Part shown: piece after piece, positions 1 to 8,269 of the stretch
How positions within the stretch are numbered: the stretch's first letter is position 1
How the letters are laid out: each line of letters begins with the position of its first letter
Assembly (NCBI GenBank): GCA_026708645.1
Contig: JAPOUM010000040.1
Coordinates: 248,001-312,000, forward strand
Origin: Acidimicrobiaceae bacterium
Lineage (GTDB): Bacteria; Actinomycetota; Acidimicrobiia; Acidimicrobiales; Aldehydirespiratoraceae
DNA: 64,000 nucleotides
Reading direction: 5' to 3'
Notes under the pieces: model-generated
What the model saw: the letters and a program-made list of their open reading frames with translations, nothing else
Told to the model about the DNA's origin: nothing
The model's database searches: none
Program-made: the position numbers and the translations under genes

Positions 1-1500
1 GTCGGCTGCGGTCACCCGCAGTCGCAGCGGCACAGGCCAGAGGCGCTCGTCGCTGTGTCGAGGGTCGAGGGTGAAGTGGCGCTGCGAGAGGGTCACGCCG
101 TGGTCGCAGGCGACGGACGACACTGCGGGATAGCCGCCCTGATGAATCCAGTCGTGCATGATCCGGCCCACCGGCTGTCCCGACGCCTCCGCCAGAGCGT
201 TCCACAGATCCGCTGTGACAGTGTTGCCGTGAGCGTGGCGGCGCAGATAGAGGCGCACCCCGGCACGGAAAGCCTCCTCGCCCAGATACTGCTCGAGCAT
301 GCGCAGCAGCGCGGCGCCCTTCTCGTAGGTGATCACATCGAACATGCCCTCGGCTTCGGCGGGGGAGCACACCGGGTACTCCACCGGCCTGGTGCTCGCC
401 AGGGCGTCGGTGGCGAAAGCCGAGGCTCTGCCGCGACAGAACTCCGTCCAGACGTGCCAGTCGGGGCGGTATGCGTCGCTGCAGGCCGTCTCCATGAAAG
501 TGGCGAAGGCCTCGTTCAGCCAGATGCCCTCCCACCAGGCCATCGTGACCAGGTCCCCGAACCACATGTGGGCCAGCTCATGGTTGATCACCGTCGCGGC
601 ACGGCGCAGGTCCGACTGGCTGGCAGAGTCAGGGTCGACCAGCAGCAGAACCTCGCGGAAGGTCACGCAGCCCAGATTCTCCATGGCTCCGAACGCGAAG
701 TCGGGAATGGCGACCAGGTCGACCTTGTCCGACGGATACGGCAGGTCGTAGTAGTCGACGAACCAGCTCAAGGCGTGAGCGGCGACATCGAGAGCGAAGC
801 CGGTCTGCCCGCCGCGTCCGGGGCGGTGGATGACGCGCACCGGCACCCCGTCGCAGTCGATCGGCTCGGTGGCCTCCAGCGGCCCCACCACGAAAGCCAC
901 CAGATAGGTGGACATGACCATGGTGGTGGCGAAACCGATCCGCACTCTGCCGTCTGCCAGCGGCTCGCGGCGGATCTCGGCCGTGTTGGACACCGCCAGC
1001 AGGCCTTGGCGCACCGTCAAGCTCGCGGCGAAGGTGGCTTTGAGCGCCGGCTCGTCGAAGCAGGGGAAGGTTCTGCGGGCGTCGGTGGACTCGAACTGCG
1101 TCGCGGCGAGGGCGTGGACCGCGCCGGCGTCGTCGCGGTAGGTGGAGAGGTAGAACCCGCGGAGCCGGTCGTTGAGGATCCCGTCGAAAGAGATCCTCAG
1201 CTTGGCAGGCCCCTGAACGAAACGGCGCCCGCCGCGTTGCCGCAGAGTCAGCCGTTCTGAGGCAGCGTCGAGTTCGTGGTCGAGTTCGGAGGTCGCTCCG
1301 TCTTCGCCGACGAGCTGCGCCGAGTCGATCCGCAGCTCGGCGGCGTTGAGGGTGATGGTGCTGCGCGCCGCGGCGATTTCGACGTCGATGGTCACGCTCC
1401 CGGTGAAGGCGGCGGCCTCCAAGTCGGGGGAAAGGTCGATCTCGTAATGCCGAGGCGCCACCCCTTCAGGCAGTCTCGGGTCCGGCGTCGCGGTGCTCAT
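1..1500 (-). CDS. pepN: Aminopeptidase N, M1 family, N-terminal part (runs off the window)
   Basis: Zinc metallopeptidase that removes N-terminal residues from peptides, normally cytoplasmic. The minus-strand frame is open from the ATG at 1500 to the window edge, so about 500 residues of a protein usually near 850 are visible. The substrate-binding GAMEN motif lies at nt 676-690 and the zinc motif HELAH at nt 568-582, followed by the downstream Glu ligand in NEAFATF. The N-terminal beta-saddle domain precedes them in the expected order. The gene is divergent from the ABC exporter at 1556, with only 55 bp between the starts, so their promoters must be compact or overlap. Family certain; substrate range unknown. 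Confidence 0.96.
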   Translation of the reverse strand, partial: MSTATPDPRLPEGVAPRHYEIDLSPDLEAAAFTGSVTIDVEIAAARSTITLNAAELRIDSAQLVGEDGATSELDHELDAASERLTLRQRGGRRFVQGPAKLRISFDGILNDRLRGFYLSTYRDDAGAVHALAATQFESTDARRTFPCFDEPALKATFAASLTVRQGLLAVSNTAEIRREPLADGRVRIGFATTMVMSTYLVAFVVGPLEATEPIDCDGVPVRVIHRPGRGGQTGFALDVAAHALSWFVDYYDLPYPSDKVDLVAIPDFAFGAMENLGCVTFREVLLLVDPDSASQSDLRRAATVINHELAHMWFGDLVTMAWWEGIWLNEAFATFMETACSDAYRPDWHVWTEFCRGRASAFATDALASTRPVEYPVCSPAEAEGMFDVITYEKGAALLRMLEQYLGEEAFRAGVRLYLRRHAHGNTVTADLWNALAEASGQPVGRIMHDWIHQGGYPAVSSVACDHGVTLSQRHFTLDPRHSDERLWPVPLRLRVTAAD

Positions 1501-1555
1501 GGCCGCGACGGTAGTGCCCGAGCACGGCGCTTGAGCGCTGTTAGCCTGCGCAGCG

Positions 1556-2611
1556 GTGACGCAGACCAGCCAGAGCGCCAACGAAGGACCGGCCATATCG
1601 ACGTGTGGGCTGGTGCGCGTCTTCGGCGACAAGAGAGCTGTAGACGGGGTCGACCTGGAGGTGGCCGCCGGTGAGATCTACGGGTTTCTGGGCCCGAACG
1701 GCGCCGGCAAGAGCACCACCGTGCTGATGCTTTGCACTCTCCTGAAGCCCAGTGCGGGTCGGGCGGTGGTCGCGGGCCATGACGTGGTCGAAAGCCCCGG
1801 CGACGTGCGCGTCCGCATCGGAGTGGCCTTGCAGGAGGCAGCACTGGACGAGCGCCAGTCCGGGCGCGAGATCCTGGATCTGCAAGCTCGCCTCTACGGT
1901 TTGAGCGCCACCGACCGGGCGGCCGCCGTGGAGCGCGCCGTTGAGCTGGCGAGCATCGGCGAGGCCATGGAGGATCGGGTCAAGACCTACAGCGGAGGCA
2001 TGAAGCGCCGCCTCGATTTGGCGGCCTCGCTGATTCACGGCCCCGAAGTGCTGTTCTTGGACGAGCCGACCACCGGCTTGGACCCTGTGAGCCGGGCTCA
2101 GGTGTGGGACGAGGTGCGACGCCTGAACCGTGAACTGGGGGTCACGGTCTTCCTCACCACTCAATATCTCGAAGAGGCCGACGCTCTGGCGGACCGGGTG
2201 GGCATCATCGACTCGGGCCGCATAGTCGAGCAAGGGTCGCCGGCTGAACTGAAGCGGGCAGTGGGCGCAGACGTCATCGTGGTGGACCTGCCCGACGATG
2301 AGACCGCTCCAGCCGCTGAAGCCGCTTCTCGGGTCGAGAGCGTCGCTGCGGTCACACGAGGCCGCCACGGCATCACCATCGCCACCGCCGACGGGGCTGC
2401 AGCGGTCGGCAGCGTGGCGGTGGCGTTGTCAGCGGCCGGACTGAACCCGGAGGCGCTGACAGTGCGCACGCCCTCGCTGGACGACGTGTTCCTGATGGCG
2501 ACCGGCTATCGCATGGCGACGGCCGCCTCCGACGCTGCCGCCGCCGCCGGTGGCCCGGGCATCCGGCATTCCAGCGTCGACACGACCGCGGCGGGCGGCG
2601 CCAGAAGATGA
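1556..2611 (+). CDS. ABC transporter ATP-binding protein, DrrA-type
   Basis: ATPase subunit of a two-gene ABC-2 exporter of the DrrA/daunorubicin-resistance type. It has Walker A GPNGAGKSTT near residue 48, signature YSGGMKRRLDLAA, Walker B LFLDEPTTGLD and a C-terminal extension of about 100 residues typical of DrrA proteins. The start is a GTG at 1556; translation is followed by the permease in an ATGA overlap at 2608-2611, so the two are co-translated. DrrAB pairs export drugs, lipids or polyketides, but nothing here reveals the substrate: no biosynthetic cluster is adjacent. Confidence 0.93.
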   Translation: MTQTSQSANEGPAISTCGLVRVFGDKRAVDGVDLEVAAGEIYGFLGPNGAGKSTTVLMLCTLLKPSAGRAVVAGHDVVESPGDVRVRIGVALQEAALDERQSGREILDLQARLYGLSATDRAAAVERAVELASIGEAMEDRVKTYSGGMKRRLDLAASLIHGPEVLFLDEPTTGLDPVSRAQVWDEVRRLNRELGVTVFLTTQYLEEADALADRVGIIDSGRIVEQGSPAELKRAVGADVIVVDLPDDETAPAAEAASRVESVAAVTRGRHGITIATADGAAAVGSVAVALSAAGLNPEALTVRTPSLDDVFLMATGYRMATAASDAAAAAGGPGIRHSSVDTTAAGGARR

Positions 2612-3420
2612 GTCCGCGGCACGGGCGCAGCGAAGCACCGGGGGGCGTGACGGTGAGGCAGGTCGGGATCGTCGGCGACATTGCCACAGTCGCGCGGCGC
2701 TCGGTTCGCAGCCTGCTGCGCGAGCCGGAAGCGCTGGCGCCGGCGCTGCTGATCCCGACCTTCTTCTTCGTGGTCAACATCGGCGTCTTGGAGACCTTCG
2801 TCGAGCGGGTGCCCGGCATCGACTACCGAGCCTTCCAGGTGCCGGTGGCCATCATCTTCGCGGTGACCGGCATCTCCCGGGCGTCGATGCTGGTGATCGA
2901 CATTCAGACCGGCTACCTCAGCCGGATGCTGGTGACGCCGGTACGTCGCACCACCCTGCTGCTCGGTTTGATGGTGGCCGACGTGGTGTTGGCGCTGGGC
3001 TTGTCGATAGTCGTGGTGATCATGGGCTTCGCCTTCGGCGTGAGTTTCGGCACTGGGCCCCTGGGGATCGCAGTCTTCTTGTGCCTGGCGGTGGCGTGGA
3101 GCCTGGCCTTCACAGGCTTTCCCTACACAGTGGCGCTCCGCACCGGGAACCCGGCAGCGGTCAACTCGGCCTTCTTGATCTTCTTTCCCTTCGCCTTCTT
3201 GACCCCCGCCTATCTGCCGCGCGAGTTCATGGCCGGATGGATGCAGACCGTGGCCGCCTGGAACCCTGTGACCTATCTGCTGGAGGCGATGCGGTCGCTG
3301 CTGTCGCAGGGTTGGGACGCCGCAGCCTTGAGCAAGGGCGCCGCGGCCATCGGCGGGCTGGGGCTGGTCACTTTCATCATGGCGTTCCGCTCTCTGGCGC
3401 GTCGCGTCTCCACCGGTTAG
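2608..3420 (+). CDS. ABC-2 type permease, DrrB-like
   Basis: Membrane partner of the ATPase at 1556, 270 residues with about six hydrophobic segments. The pattern fits ABC-2 permeases: a first segment around residues 40-60, a cytoplasmic region with SRMLVTPVRRTTLLLG, and a last pair of helices after FAFLTPAYLPREFM, a form of the conserved loop seen in DrrB/NodJ proteins. The start codon overlaps the ATPase stop. It probably forms a homodimeric pore; substrate unknown. Confidence 0.92.
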   Translation: MSPRHGRSEAPGGVTVRQVGIVGDIATVARRSVRSLLREPEALAPALLIPTFFFVVNIGVLETFVERVPGIDYRAFQVPVAIIFAVTGISRASMLVIDIQTGYLSRMLVTPVRRTTLLLGLMVADVVLALGLSIVVVIMGFAFGVSFGTGPLGIAVFLCLAVAWSLAFTGFPYTVALRTGNPAAVNSAFLIFFPFAFLTPAYLPREFMAGWMQTVAAWNPVTYLLEAMRSLLSQGWDAAALSKGAAAIGGLGLVTFIMAFRSLARRVSTG

Positions 3421-3559
3421 CCGAGCCGCCGAGCGGACGGAGGCGCCGCGACCGTCCACGTGACCGGCCACGGGACCGTCCAGGTGGCTGTCGCCCGGTC
3501 GCGACCGCGATGAAGTCAGTAGGATCGCGGTGCTTCAAACGCCGGCGGAGGTGGCAGCA

Positions 3560-4000
3560 ATGGGCACGACCCGGGTCTCGATAGTGGTGCAGGCGGCGCC
3601 TTCGGTGGTGTGGGAGGACCTGCGTCACATCAGGCGCCACGCGGAATGGATGAGCGACGCCGAGTCGATCAGCTTCGTCGGCGACGCCAGCGAGGGGGTC
3701 GGGGCGCGCTTCGAGTGCGTGACACGACTGGGCCCGCTGCGCCTCATCGACAAGATGGAGGTCACGGACTGGCAGGAAGAAGCGGTGCTGGAGATCCGTC
3801 ACGAGGGTCTGGTCACAGGAGTGGGACGCTTCGAGTTGACGCCCGTGGCCGGCGCCGGCGGCCAGAGCACGCGCTTCGAGTGGACCGAGACCCTGCGGTT
3901 CCCGTGGTGGATGGGCGGCCCCGTCGGCGAGTCGGCGGCTCGCCCGGTGCTGCGCGCCGTCTGGAACCGGAACCTGCGAAGTTTCGCCGCCCGGTTCTGA
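3560..4000 (+). CDS. SRPBCC (START/Bet v1-like) domain protein
   Basis: A 146-residue single-domain protein of the SRPBCC or polyketide-cyclase-like fold, which binds small hydrophobic ligands. The hallmark opening is seen in VSIVVQAAPSVVWEDLRH, followed by alternating strands, an FECVTRLGPLRLIDKMEV segment and a C-terminal helix. I chose the ATG at 3560 because GGAGG at 3547-3551 sits eight bases upstream; an in-frame GTG at 3530 would add ten residues without a visible ribosome site. It follows the ABC exporter after 139 bp, in the same direction. Function unknown. Confidence 0.8.
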   Translation: MGTTRVSIVVQAAPSVVWEDLRHIRRHAEWMSDAESISFVGDASEGVGARFECVTRLGPLRLIDKMEVTDWQEEAVLEIRHEGLVTGVGRFELTPVAGAGGQSTRFEWTETLRFPWWMGGPVGESAARPVLRAVWNRNLRSFAARF

Positions 4001-4160
4001 CAGGGCGCGCCCAGGGGAGCGCGCAGTGCGCTTTCGTGCTCCTGCGAGCCTGCCACGGCGGCTGGTCGCGCCGCGGATTGCCATGTCGGTCCGCCCTGTC
4101 TCAAGGCAGTTTTGAGGGCGCTTGAGATGCGGTCCGAGAGGTTCGTTGCACGCGGGCCTC

Positions 4161-4217
4161 GATAGTAACTAATATCACGATGGATATAAGACTATATCCC
4201 ACAATAATAGTTATTAT
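4161..4217 (+). promoter_or_regulatory. AT-rich palindromic region upstream of the tetR gene, candidate operator
   Basis: In otherwise GC-rich DNA this 60-base stretch is strikingly AT-rich. It holds a perfect inverted repeat GGATATA-agac-TATATCC at 4182-4199 and a second symmetric element ATAATA-gt-TATTAT at 4204-4217, preceded by a related GTAACTAATATCAC at 4165-4178. TetR regulators commonly bind such palindromes in their own promoters. The TetR start codon is 37 bases downstream. Binding is inferred. Confidence 0.5.
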
Positions 4218-4253
4218 CACTTTTTCAGGTGGTGAGACCAATGGAAGAAGCCA

Positions 4254-4901
4254 ATGGAATCTGCCCCTAGCGATACCACGACCAGTGAGGTTGGCCCCCC
4301 GATGCGCGACGCCAAGAGACGACTGTTGGAGGCCGCCGTTTCGGCGATCGCCGAGCATGGACTGGACGCGACCCGAGTCAGCGACATCGCCCGTCGTGCC
4401 GGTCTGACCACAGGCGCGATCTACGCCCACTGGTCGGGCAAGCACGAGCTGGTCGTCGATGCTGTGCGATACATCGCTCCGAGTTGCATGCAGGTCGACT
4501 CAGCCGAAGGCGACGGAGACGACGGCGCGGCGGGGGACTCGTCCGTCTTGGAAGCGCTGATCGACGCGAGCGCGGACTTGGCGTCGCTCGACAACGTTGC
4601 AGCGCTCGAGGTGATGCTCGAAGCCTTCGTGAGCGCGAGGCGCGATTCGAGCTTCCGCGAAGCGGTCTCGGAATTGTTGGACGATCAAGCTGCAGCTCTG
4701 AGCTCGACGGTCTCCGACGGCAAGGCCGCGGGATTGATAGAGCCTCGTCTCAGCACCGCTGCCATAGTCGCCCTCTATCAGGCTCTCAGCGTCGGGATGC
4801 ACCTGGTGATCTCGTCGCAGCCCGACACGGGCCGCGTGCCTGCCGATGAGTGGCGAGAGCTGATGACGCATCTGGCCGAGTCGATGGGACCACAGCACTA
4901 A
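4254..4901 (+). CDS. TetR/AcrR family transcriptional regulator
   Basis: A 215-residue DNA-binding regulator. The N-terminal helix-turn-helix is clear: residues 17-65 read RLLEAAVSAIAEHGLDAT, then VSDIARRAGLTTGAIYAHW and a basic end; the remainder is the ligand-binding and dimerisation domain, which is not conserved. The ATG at 4254 has GGAAGAAG at 4243-4250 as ribosome site; the earlier ATG at 4241 is in a frame that stops within a few codons. The AT-rich palindromes upstream suggest autoregulation. The regulated genes could be the exporter pair upstream or the dehydrogenase downstream; the sequence does not decide. Confidence 0.93.
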   Translation: MESAPSDTTTSEVGPPMRDAKRRLLEAAVSAIAEHGLDATRVSDIARRAGLTTGAIYAHWSGKHELVVDAVRYIAPSCMQVDSAEGDGDDGAAGDSSVLEALIDASADLASLDNVAALEVMLEAFVSARRDSSFREAVSELLDDQAAALSSTVSDGKAAGLIEPRLSTAAIVALYQALSVGMHLVISSQPDTGRVPADEWRELMTHLAESMGPQH

Positions 4902-4993
4902 CCCTGAGCTCAGTATCCTGATCGGTCCATGGACTGCGAAGGCAATGCAGAGAGCGTGCTCGGGCGGCGCCAGACGCTGCGGCGGGAAGCCTC

Positions 4994-5956
4994 GTGACGG
5001 CGGACGGAGGCGCGACTTGGCGCATCTGGGTCGACCGGCCGATTCCGCCTGAGGTCGCGCCGCCTGCGGACGTGGAGCTGGTGGACGACGTCACCGCCGC
5101 TGACGGCGTCGTGGTCGGGGTGGATGATTTCTGGGACGGCGACGCCTGCCGCCGCCTGCCTCGGCTCAAGGTCGTGGCTCGCTCGGGCAGCGGCTACGAC
5201 AACGTCGCTGTCGCCGCCTGCGCTGCGGCGGGCGTCGCGGCATGCAACACTCCCGACGCTCCCACCGTGTCCACCGCTGAACACGCCTTCGCCTTGCTGC
5301 TGGCTGCAGCCAAGCGCATCAAGCCAGCCGAGCGGGGCAGCAAAGCACATGACAGCAGCTACAGGTTCATGCACGACGCGCTCGAACTGGACGGAAGGAA
5401 CCTGGGTCTGATCGGCTGCGGGCGCATCGGCAGCCGGGTGGCGCGCTACGCCGAGGCGTTGGGCATGACGGTGCTGATACACGACCCGTATCTCAGCGAC
5501 GACGACGCGACCGGTTCGGGAGAACTGGTGAGTCTCGACCGGATCTGGAGCGACAGCGACGCGATCTCGCTCCACGCTCCGGCAGGCGAGCACACGCGGC
5601 ACATGGTCGACGCCCGAAGCCTCGCGGCAATGAAGCCCGGTGTCGTCGTCGTCAATTGCGCGCGGGGCTCGCTGGTCGATCATGAGGCGCTGCTCGAGGC
5701 GCTGGAGTCGGGGCATGTCGGCGCTGCGGGCCTCGACGTGACCGAGCCCGAGCCGCTGCCGCCGGGGCACCCGCTGCTGGAGCGCGACGACGTGATCGTC
5801 ACTCCTCATGTCGCTTCCACCACCACTGTCGGGACCGTTCGGCTGATCAGCCAGGCTTTCGAGCAGGCGGCTGCGTGGCTGCGCGGCGGCGCCCCGGAGC
5901 ATCTGCTGGACGCGGCCGCGGCCGACCCCGCTGTCGACCGCAGGAAGAATCCTTGA
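4994..5956 (+). CDS. D-2-hydroxyacid dehydrogenase (phosphoglycerate dehydrogenase-like)
   Basis: NAD-dependent oxidoreductase of the D-isomer-specific 2-hydroxyacid dehydrogenase family, 320 residues. The nucleotide fold is marked by GLIGCGRIGSRVARYAEALG near residue 138. The catalytic triad is visible: Arg in NCARGSLVD, Glu in TEPEPLPP and His in TPHVAS. It lacks the C-terminal ACT domain of biosynthetic SerA, so it is more likely a catabolic or ketoacid reductase. The start is a GTG at 4994, 92 bases after the TetR gene. It lies just outside the inositol cluster and converges on the LacI gene; a second family member lies at 19753. Confidence 0.9.
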   Translation: MTADGGATWRIWVDRPIPPEVAPPADVELVDDVTAADGVVVGVDDFWDGDACRRLPRLKVVARSGSGYDNVAVAACAAAGVAACNTPDAPTVSTAEHAFALLLAAAKRIKPAERGSKAHDSSYRFMHDALELDGRNLGLIGCGRIGSRVARYAEALGMTVLIHDPYLSDDDATGSGELVSLDRIWSDSDAISLHAPAGEHTRHMVDARSLAAMKPGVVVVNCARGSLVDHEALLEALESGHVGAAGLDVTEPEPLPPGHPLLERDDVIVTPHVASTTTVGTVRLISQAFEQAAAWLRGGAPEHLLDAAAADPAVDRRKNP

Positions 5957-6095
5957 CGACCGCGGCTGTTCGCGACTACGCACTGGCGGGCGCCGACTCG
6001 CGGCCCGCCTCTGAACGCGGCCGGGCCGAGGCGGAATGTTTCCGTCCGCCGATAGCCCCCGAAAGGCTGCGGCAGCTTCAGGCTCTCACCTGCGG

Positions 6096-7142
6096 CTAGC
6101 GCGTCCGCGTCAGGGGGCCGGTCCGTGGCGGACAGGTCGTGGAGCGAACCACGATCTCGGGCTGAAGGGTGTGCCGTTGAAGCTCTCGGGACCCGTCGGA
6201 CACCTGCGCCAGCAGAGTCGTGGCGGCCAGTCTGCCCATGGCCAGCGTCGGCTGGTTGATCGTGGTCAGCGACAAGTGGCGCAACGCCGAGATGAAGGTG
6301 TTGTCGAACCCGACCAGCGACATCGCCGAAGGCACCGGCACGCCCGCCTCGTCGAGTCGGTTCAGGGCGCCTGCGGCCAGCAGGTCGTTGAATGCGAAAA
6401 TGGCGGTCGGAGGGTCGCTGACGGCCAGCAGTTCGTCGATCGCCTCAGCAGCGTCCGCCTCCTGGTCGCCGCCGCCGCGGACGTCGATGAACTGCTCGAG
6501 CCCCGCCAGCTTCATGCCCGACCGGTAACCGCGGCTTCTCTGCTCGGCGGTGGCGCTGCGCCCGCCGTCGAGATGGCTGATCCTGGAATGTCCCAGCGCG
6601 GCGAGATGCTGCACCGCCAACTCGGCGCCCAGACGGTCGTCGGTGCCCACCGTGGAGACGCTGTAGGAGGCGCCGCCCGCCACCACCACGCACGGCGTCG
6701 TGACCCTGAGTCTGTCGAGTTCGTCGGCGCTGAAGCGAGTGCCCACGAGAGCAATCGCTTCCACCCCTGCCTGCAGGAAGGTCTCGACGGCTTCGATCTC
6801 GCGCTGCGCCTCGCGGCGTCCGTTGAGGATCAGAACGCTGTAGTCGTTGTCAGCGGCCTCGGCTTCGATGCCGTCCACCACCTCGCCGAAGAACGGGTTG
6901 CGCAGATTGTCGACGAGCACCCCGATCGTATGGGTGCGCCTGCGGGCCAGCTGGCGTGCCGGCAGGTTGGGCCTGTAGCCCAGTTCGGCAGCCGCTCGCA
7001 GCACCGCTCTGCGCTTCTGATCTGAGACGCGCGGAGACTTGTTCATGACCAGCGACACGAGCGCCCGGGACACGCCGGCTCTCAGCGCCACATCCTGCAT
7101 TGTGGGGCGGTTCACGGCGACCGTCGCAGTTGCGCTTGACAT
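6096..7142 (-). CDS. LacI family transcriptional regulator, probable repressor of the inositol operon
   Basis: A 348-residue LacI/GalR-type repressor. The N-terminal helix-turn-helix reads TMQDVALRAGVSRALVSLVM, with the hinge helix near YRPNLPARQLARRRT, then a periplasmic-binding-protein-like effector domain starting IGVLVDNLRNPFF. I prefer the ATG at 7142; an earlier ATG at 7166 adds eight residues but touches the palindrome at 7166-7179. It is divergent from the inositol genes at 7314 with the palindrome between, so it is the likely local regulator, with inositol or a pathway intermediate as inducer. That pairing is inferred from position. Confidence 0.93.
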   Translation of the reverse strand: MSSATATVAVNRPTMQDVALRAGVSRALVSLVMNKSPRVSDQKRRAVLRAAAELGYRPNLPARQLARRRTHTIGVLVDNLRNPFFGEVVDGIEAEAADNDYSVLILNGRREAQREIEAVETFLQAGVEAIALVGTRFSADELDRLRVTTPCVVVAGGASYSVSTVGTDDRLGAELAVQHLAALGHSRISHLDGGRSATAEQRSRGYRSGMKLAGLEQFIDVRGGGDQEADAAEAIDELLAVSDPPTAIFAFNDLLAAGALNRLDEAGVPVPSAMSLVGFDNTFISALRHLSLTTINQPTLAMGRLAATTLLAQVSDGSRELQRHTLQPEIVVRSTTCPPRTGPLTRTR

Positions 7143-7179
7143 TGCACGCTCAGCACGATAGACCATTAGAGCGCTCTAA
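7136..7179 (+). promoter_or_regulatory. Candidate iol promoter with LacI-type operator
   Basis: A perfect 14-base palindrome TTAGAGCGCTCTAA lies at 7166-7179, with the central CG step typical of LacI-family operators. Just upstream on the plus strand is a consensus -35 hexamer TTGACA (7136-7141) and, 17 bases further, a weak -10 TAGACC (7159-7164). The operator would then cover the transcription start, a classic repression geometry. The -35 overlaps the first codon of the divergent repressor gene. The palindrome is seen directly; promoter use is inferred. Confidence 0.6.
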
Positions 7180-7257
7180 CCCACGGCGCGCAGATTTCAT
7201 CTAGTCGAACGAGGATCCCTAGCGAGGATCCGAGGCGACGGAGGGAACTGAACGATC

Positions 7258-7317
7258 ATGGCTTCTCCACCGACCAAGGCGACGGCCTGCCTGCGTGCCG
7301 CCCGCCGCGAGCCATGA
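7258..7317 (+). CDS. Possible 19-codon leader peptide before iolE
   Basis: A short reading frame starts at ATG 7258 (MASPPTKATA...) after GGAGGG at 7240-7245 and ends in TGA overlapping the ATG of the iolE gene (ATGA at 7314-7317). The iolE start has no good ribosome site of its own, so this frame may serve to load ribosomes by coupling. The spacing of 12 bases is long and the peptide is unlike anything I recognise. A GAGGATCC direct repeat (7211-7218, 7224-7231) lies upstream. Confidence 0.3.
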   Translation: MASPPTKATACLRAARREP

Positions 7318-8264
7318 CGACAGCCGTCGAGACGGCGCTGCTCGACCGGGTCGCCACCGCTCCCGTCAGCTGGGGCGTGTGCGAGGTGCCGGGCTGGGGC
7401 CATCAGCTTCCCGCCGAGCGGGTTCTGGCTGAGATGTCCGCGGCGGGATTCGCGCACACCGAGCTGGGCGCCTGGGGTTTCCTGCCCACCGACTCCGTCG
7501 AATTGCGAAGCAAGCTCGACAGCCACGACTTGACCCTCCTGGGAGGTTTCGTGCCTCTCGTCTTGCATGACGCCGAAAGCGCCGCGCGGTCCCGCGACGA
7601 GGCGCGCCGCTGGGCCGAACTGATCGCAGGCGCCGGAGGGCGCTTCTTCGCGACCTGCGCGGTGAGCCGCCCGGACTGCTGGCGCCAGGCGCCTCTGGAC
7701 GATTCGCAGTGGGCGCTCCTGTGCGAATCGCTGTCGGAGATCGACGCTCTGACGGATTCTTTCGACCTCAAGCAGGTTTACCATTCGCATTTCGGGTCGC
7801 TGGTCGAGAGCGACGCCGAGTTCTCTCGAATCCTCGAAGGCACCGACGTCTCCGTGGTGCTGGACACAGCTCATCTGGCGTTGGGCGGGACCGACTTGTT
7901 GCAGCTGCTCGACAGCCACGGGCACCGCGTGGGGCTGGTACATCTCAAGGACCTCGATACCGCGCTGGCGGCGAGTCTGAACGCGGGGAGGCTGTCGCTG
8001 ATGCAGGCTGTGCAACGCGGCCTGTTTCCGCCATTGGGTCAAGGAGGTGCGGCGATCGCCGAGGTCGTCACCCGCCTCGAAGAATCAGGACTCCGTCTGT
8101 GGTATGTCCTGGAGCAGGATGCGGCCATCGCAGAGGGTGACCTCTCAGCGGTTGCGGGGCTCAGGCGCAACGCCGACCAGGGCTTGGCATTCCTGCGAGA
8201 TCTGCAGCCCGCACTGGCGGGCAGTGGAGCAATACACAACCATCAACGAATCCCGGAGGGATAG
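7314..8264 (+). CDS. iolE: Inosose dehydratase-like TIM-barrel enzyme
   Basis: Member of the xylose-isomerase-like TIM-barrel superfamily, 316 residues, close in form to IolE, which dehydrates 2-keto-myo-inositol to 3D-trihydroxycyclohexane-dione. The IolE-style opening is present (VATAPVSWGVCEVPGW, then AGFAHTELGAWGFLP), with metal-ligand segments in QVYHSHFGSLVE, VVLDTAHLALGG and VGLVHLKDLD and a late Glu in YVLEQD. It is the first long gene downstream of the palindromic operator and leads the inositol operon; the transport genes follow after five bases. IolI (inosose isomerase) shares the fold and is the main alternative. Confidence 0.82.
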   Translation: MTTAVETALLDRVATAPVSWGVCEVPGWGHQLPAERVLAEMSAAGFAHTELGAWGFLPTDSVELRSKLDSHDLTLLGGFVPLVLHDAESAARSRDEARRWAELIAGAGGRFFATCAVSRPDCWRQAPLDDSQWALLCESLSEIDALTDSFDLKQVYHSHFGSLVESDAEFSRILEGTDVSVVLDTAHLALGGTDLLQLLDSHGHRVGLVHLKDLDTALAASLNAGRLSLMQAVQRGLFPPLGQGGAAIAEVVTRLEESGLRLWYVLEQDAAIAEGDLSAVAGLRRNADQGLAFLRDLQPALAGSGAIHNHQRIPEG

Positions 8265-8269
8265 TAAAG

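Noticed and set aside
55-1260. Long plus-strand open frame opposite the pepN region
   Set aside because: It is the mirror of the aminopeptidase N frame, which carries HELAH and GAMEN on the minus strand; the plus-strand translation has no family features.
2506-3471. Minus-strand 321-codon frame opposite the ABC-2 permease
   Set aside because: His/Gln/Arg-rich composition typical of an antisense high-GC shadow; the permease frame is real and coupled to its ATPase.
6030-6050. GGCGG...CCGCC hairpin between the dehydrogenase and the LacI gene as a terminator
   Set aside because: The stem is only five solid pairs with a long loop and no T-run; not enough in GC-rich DNA.
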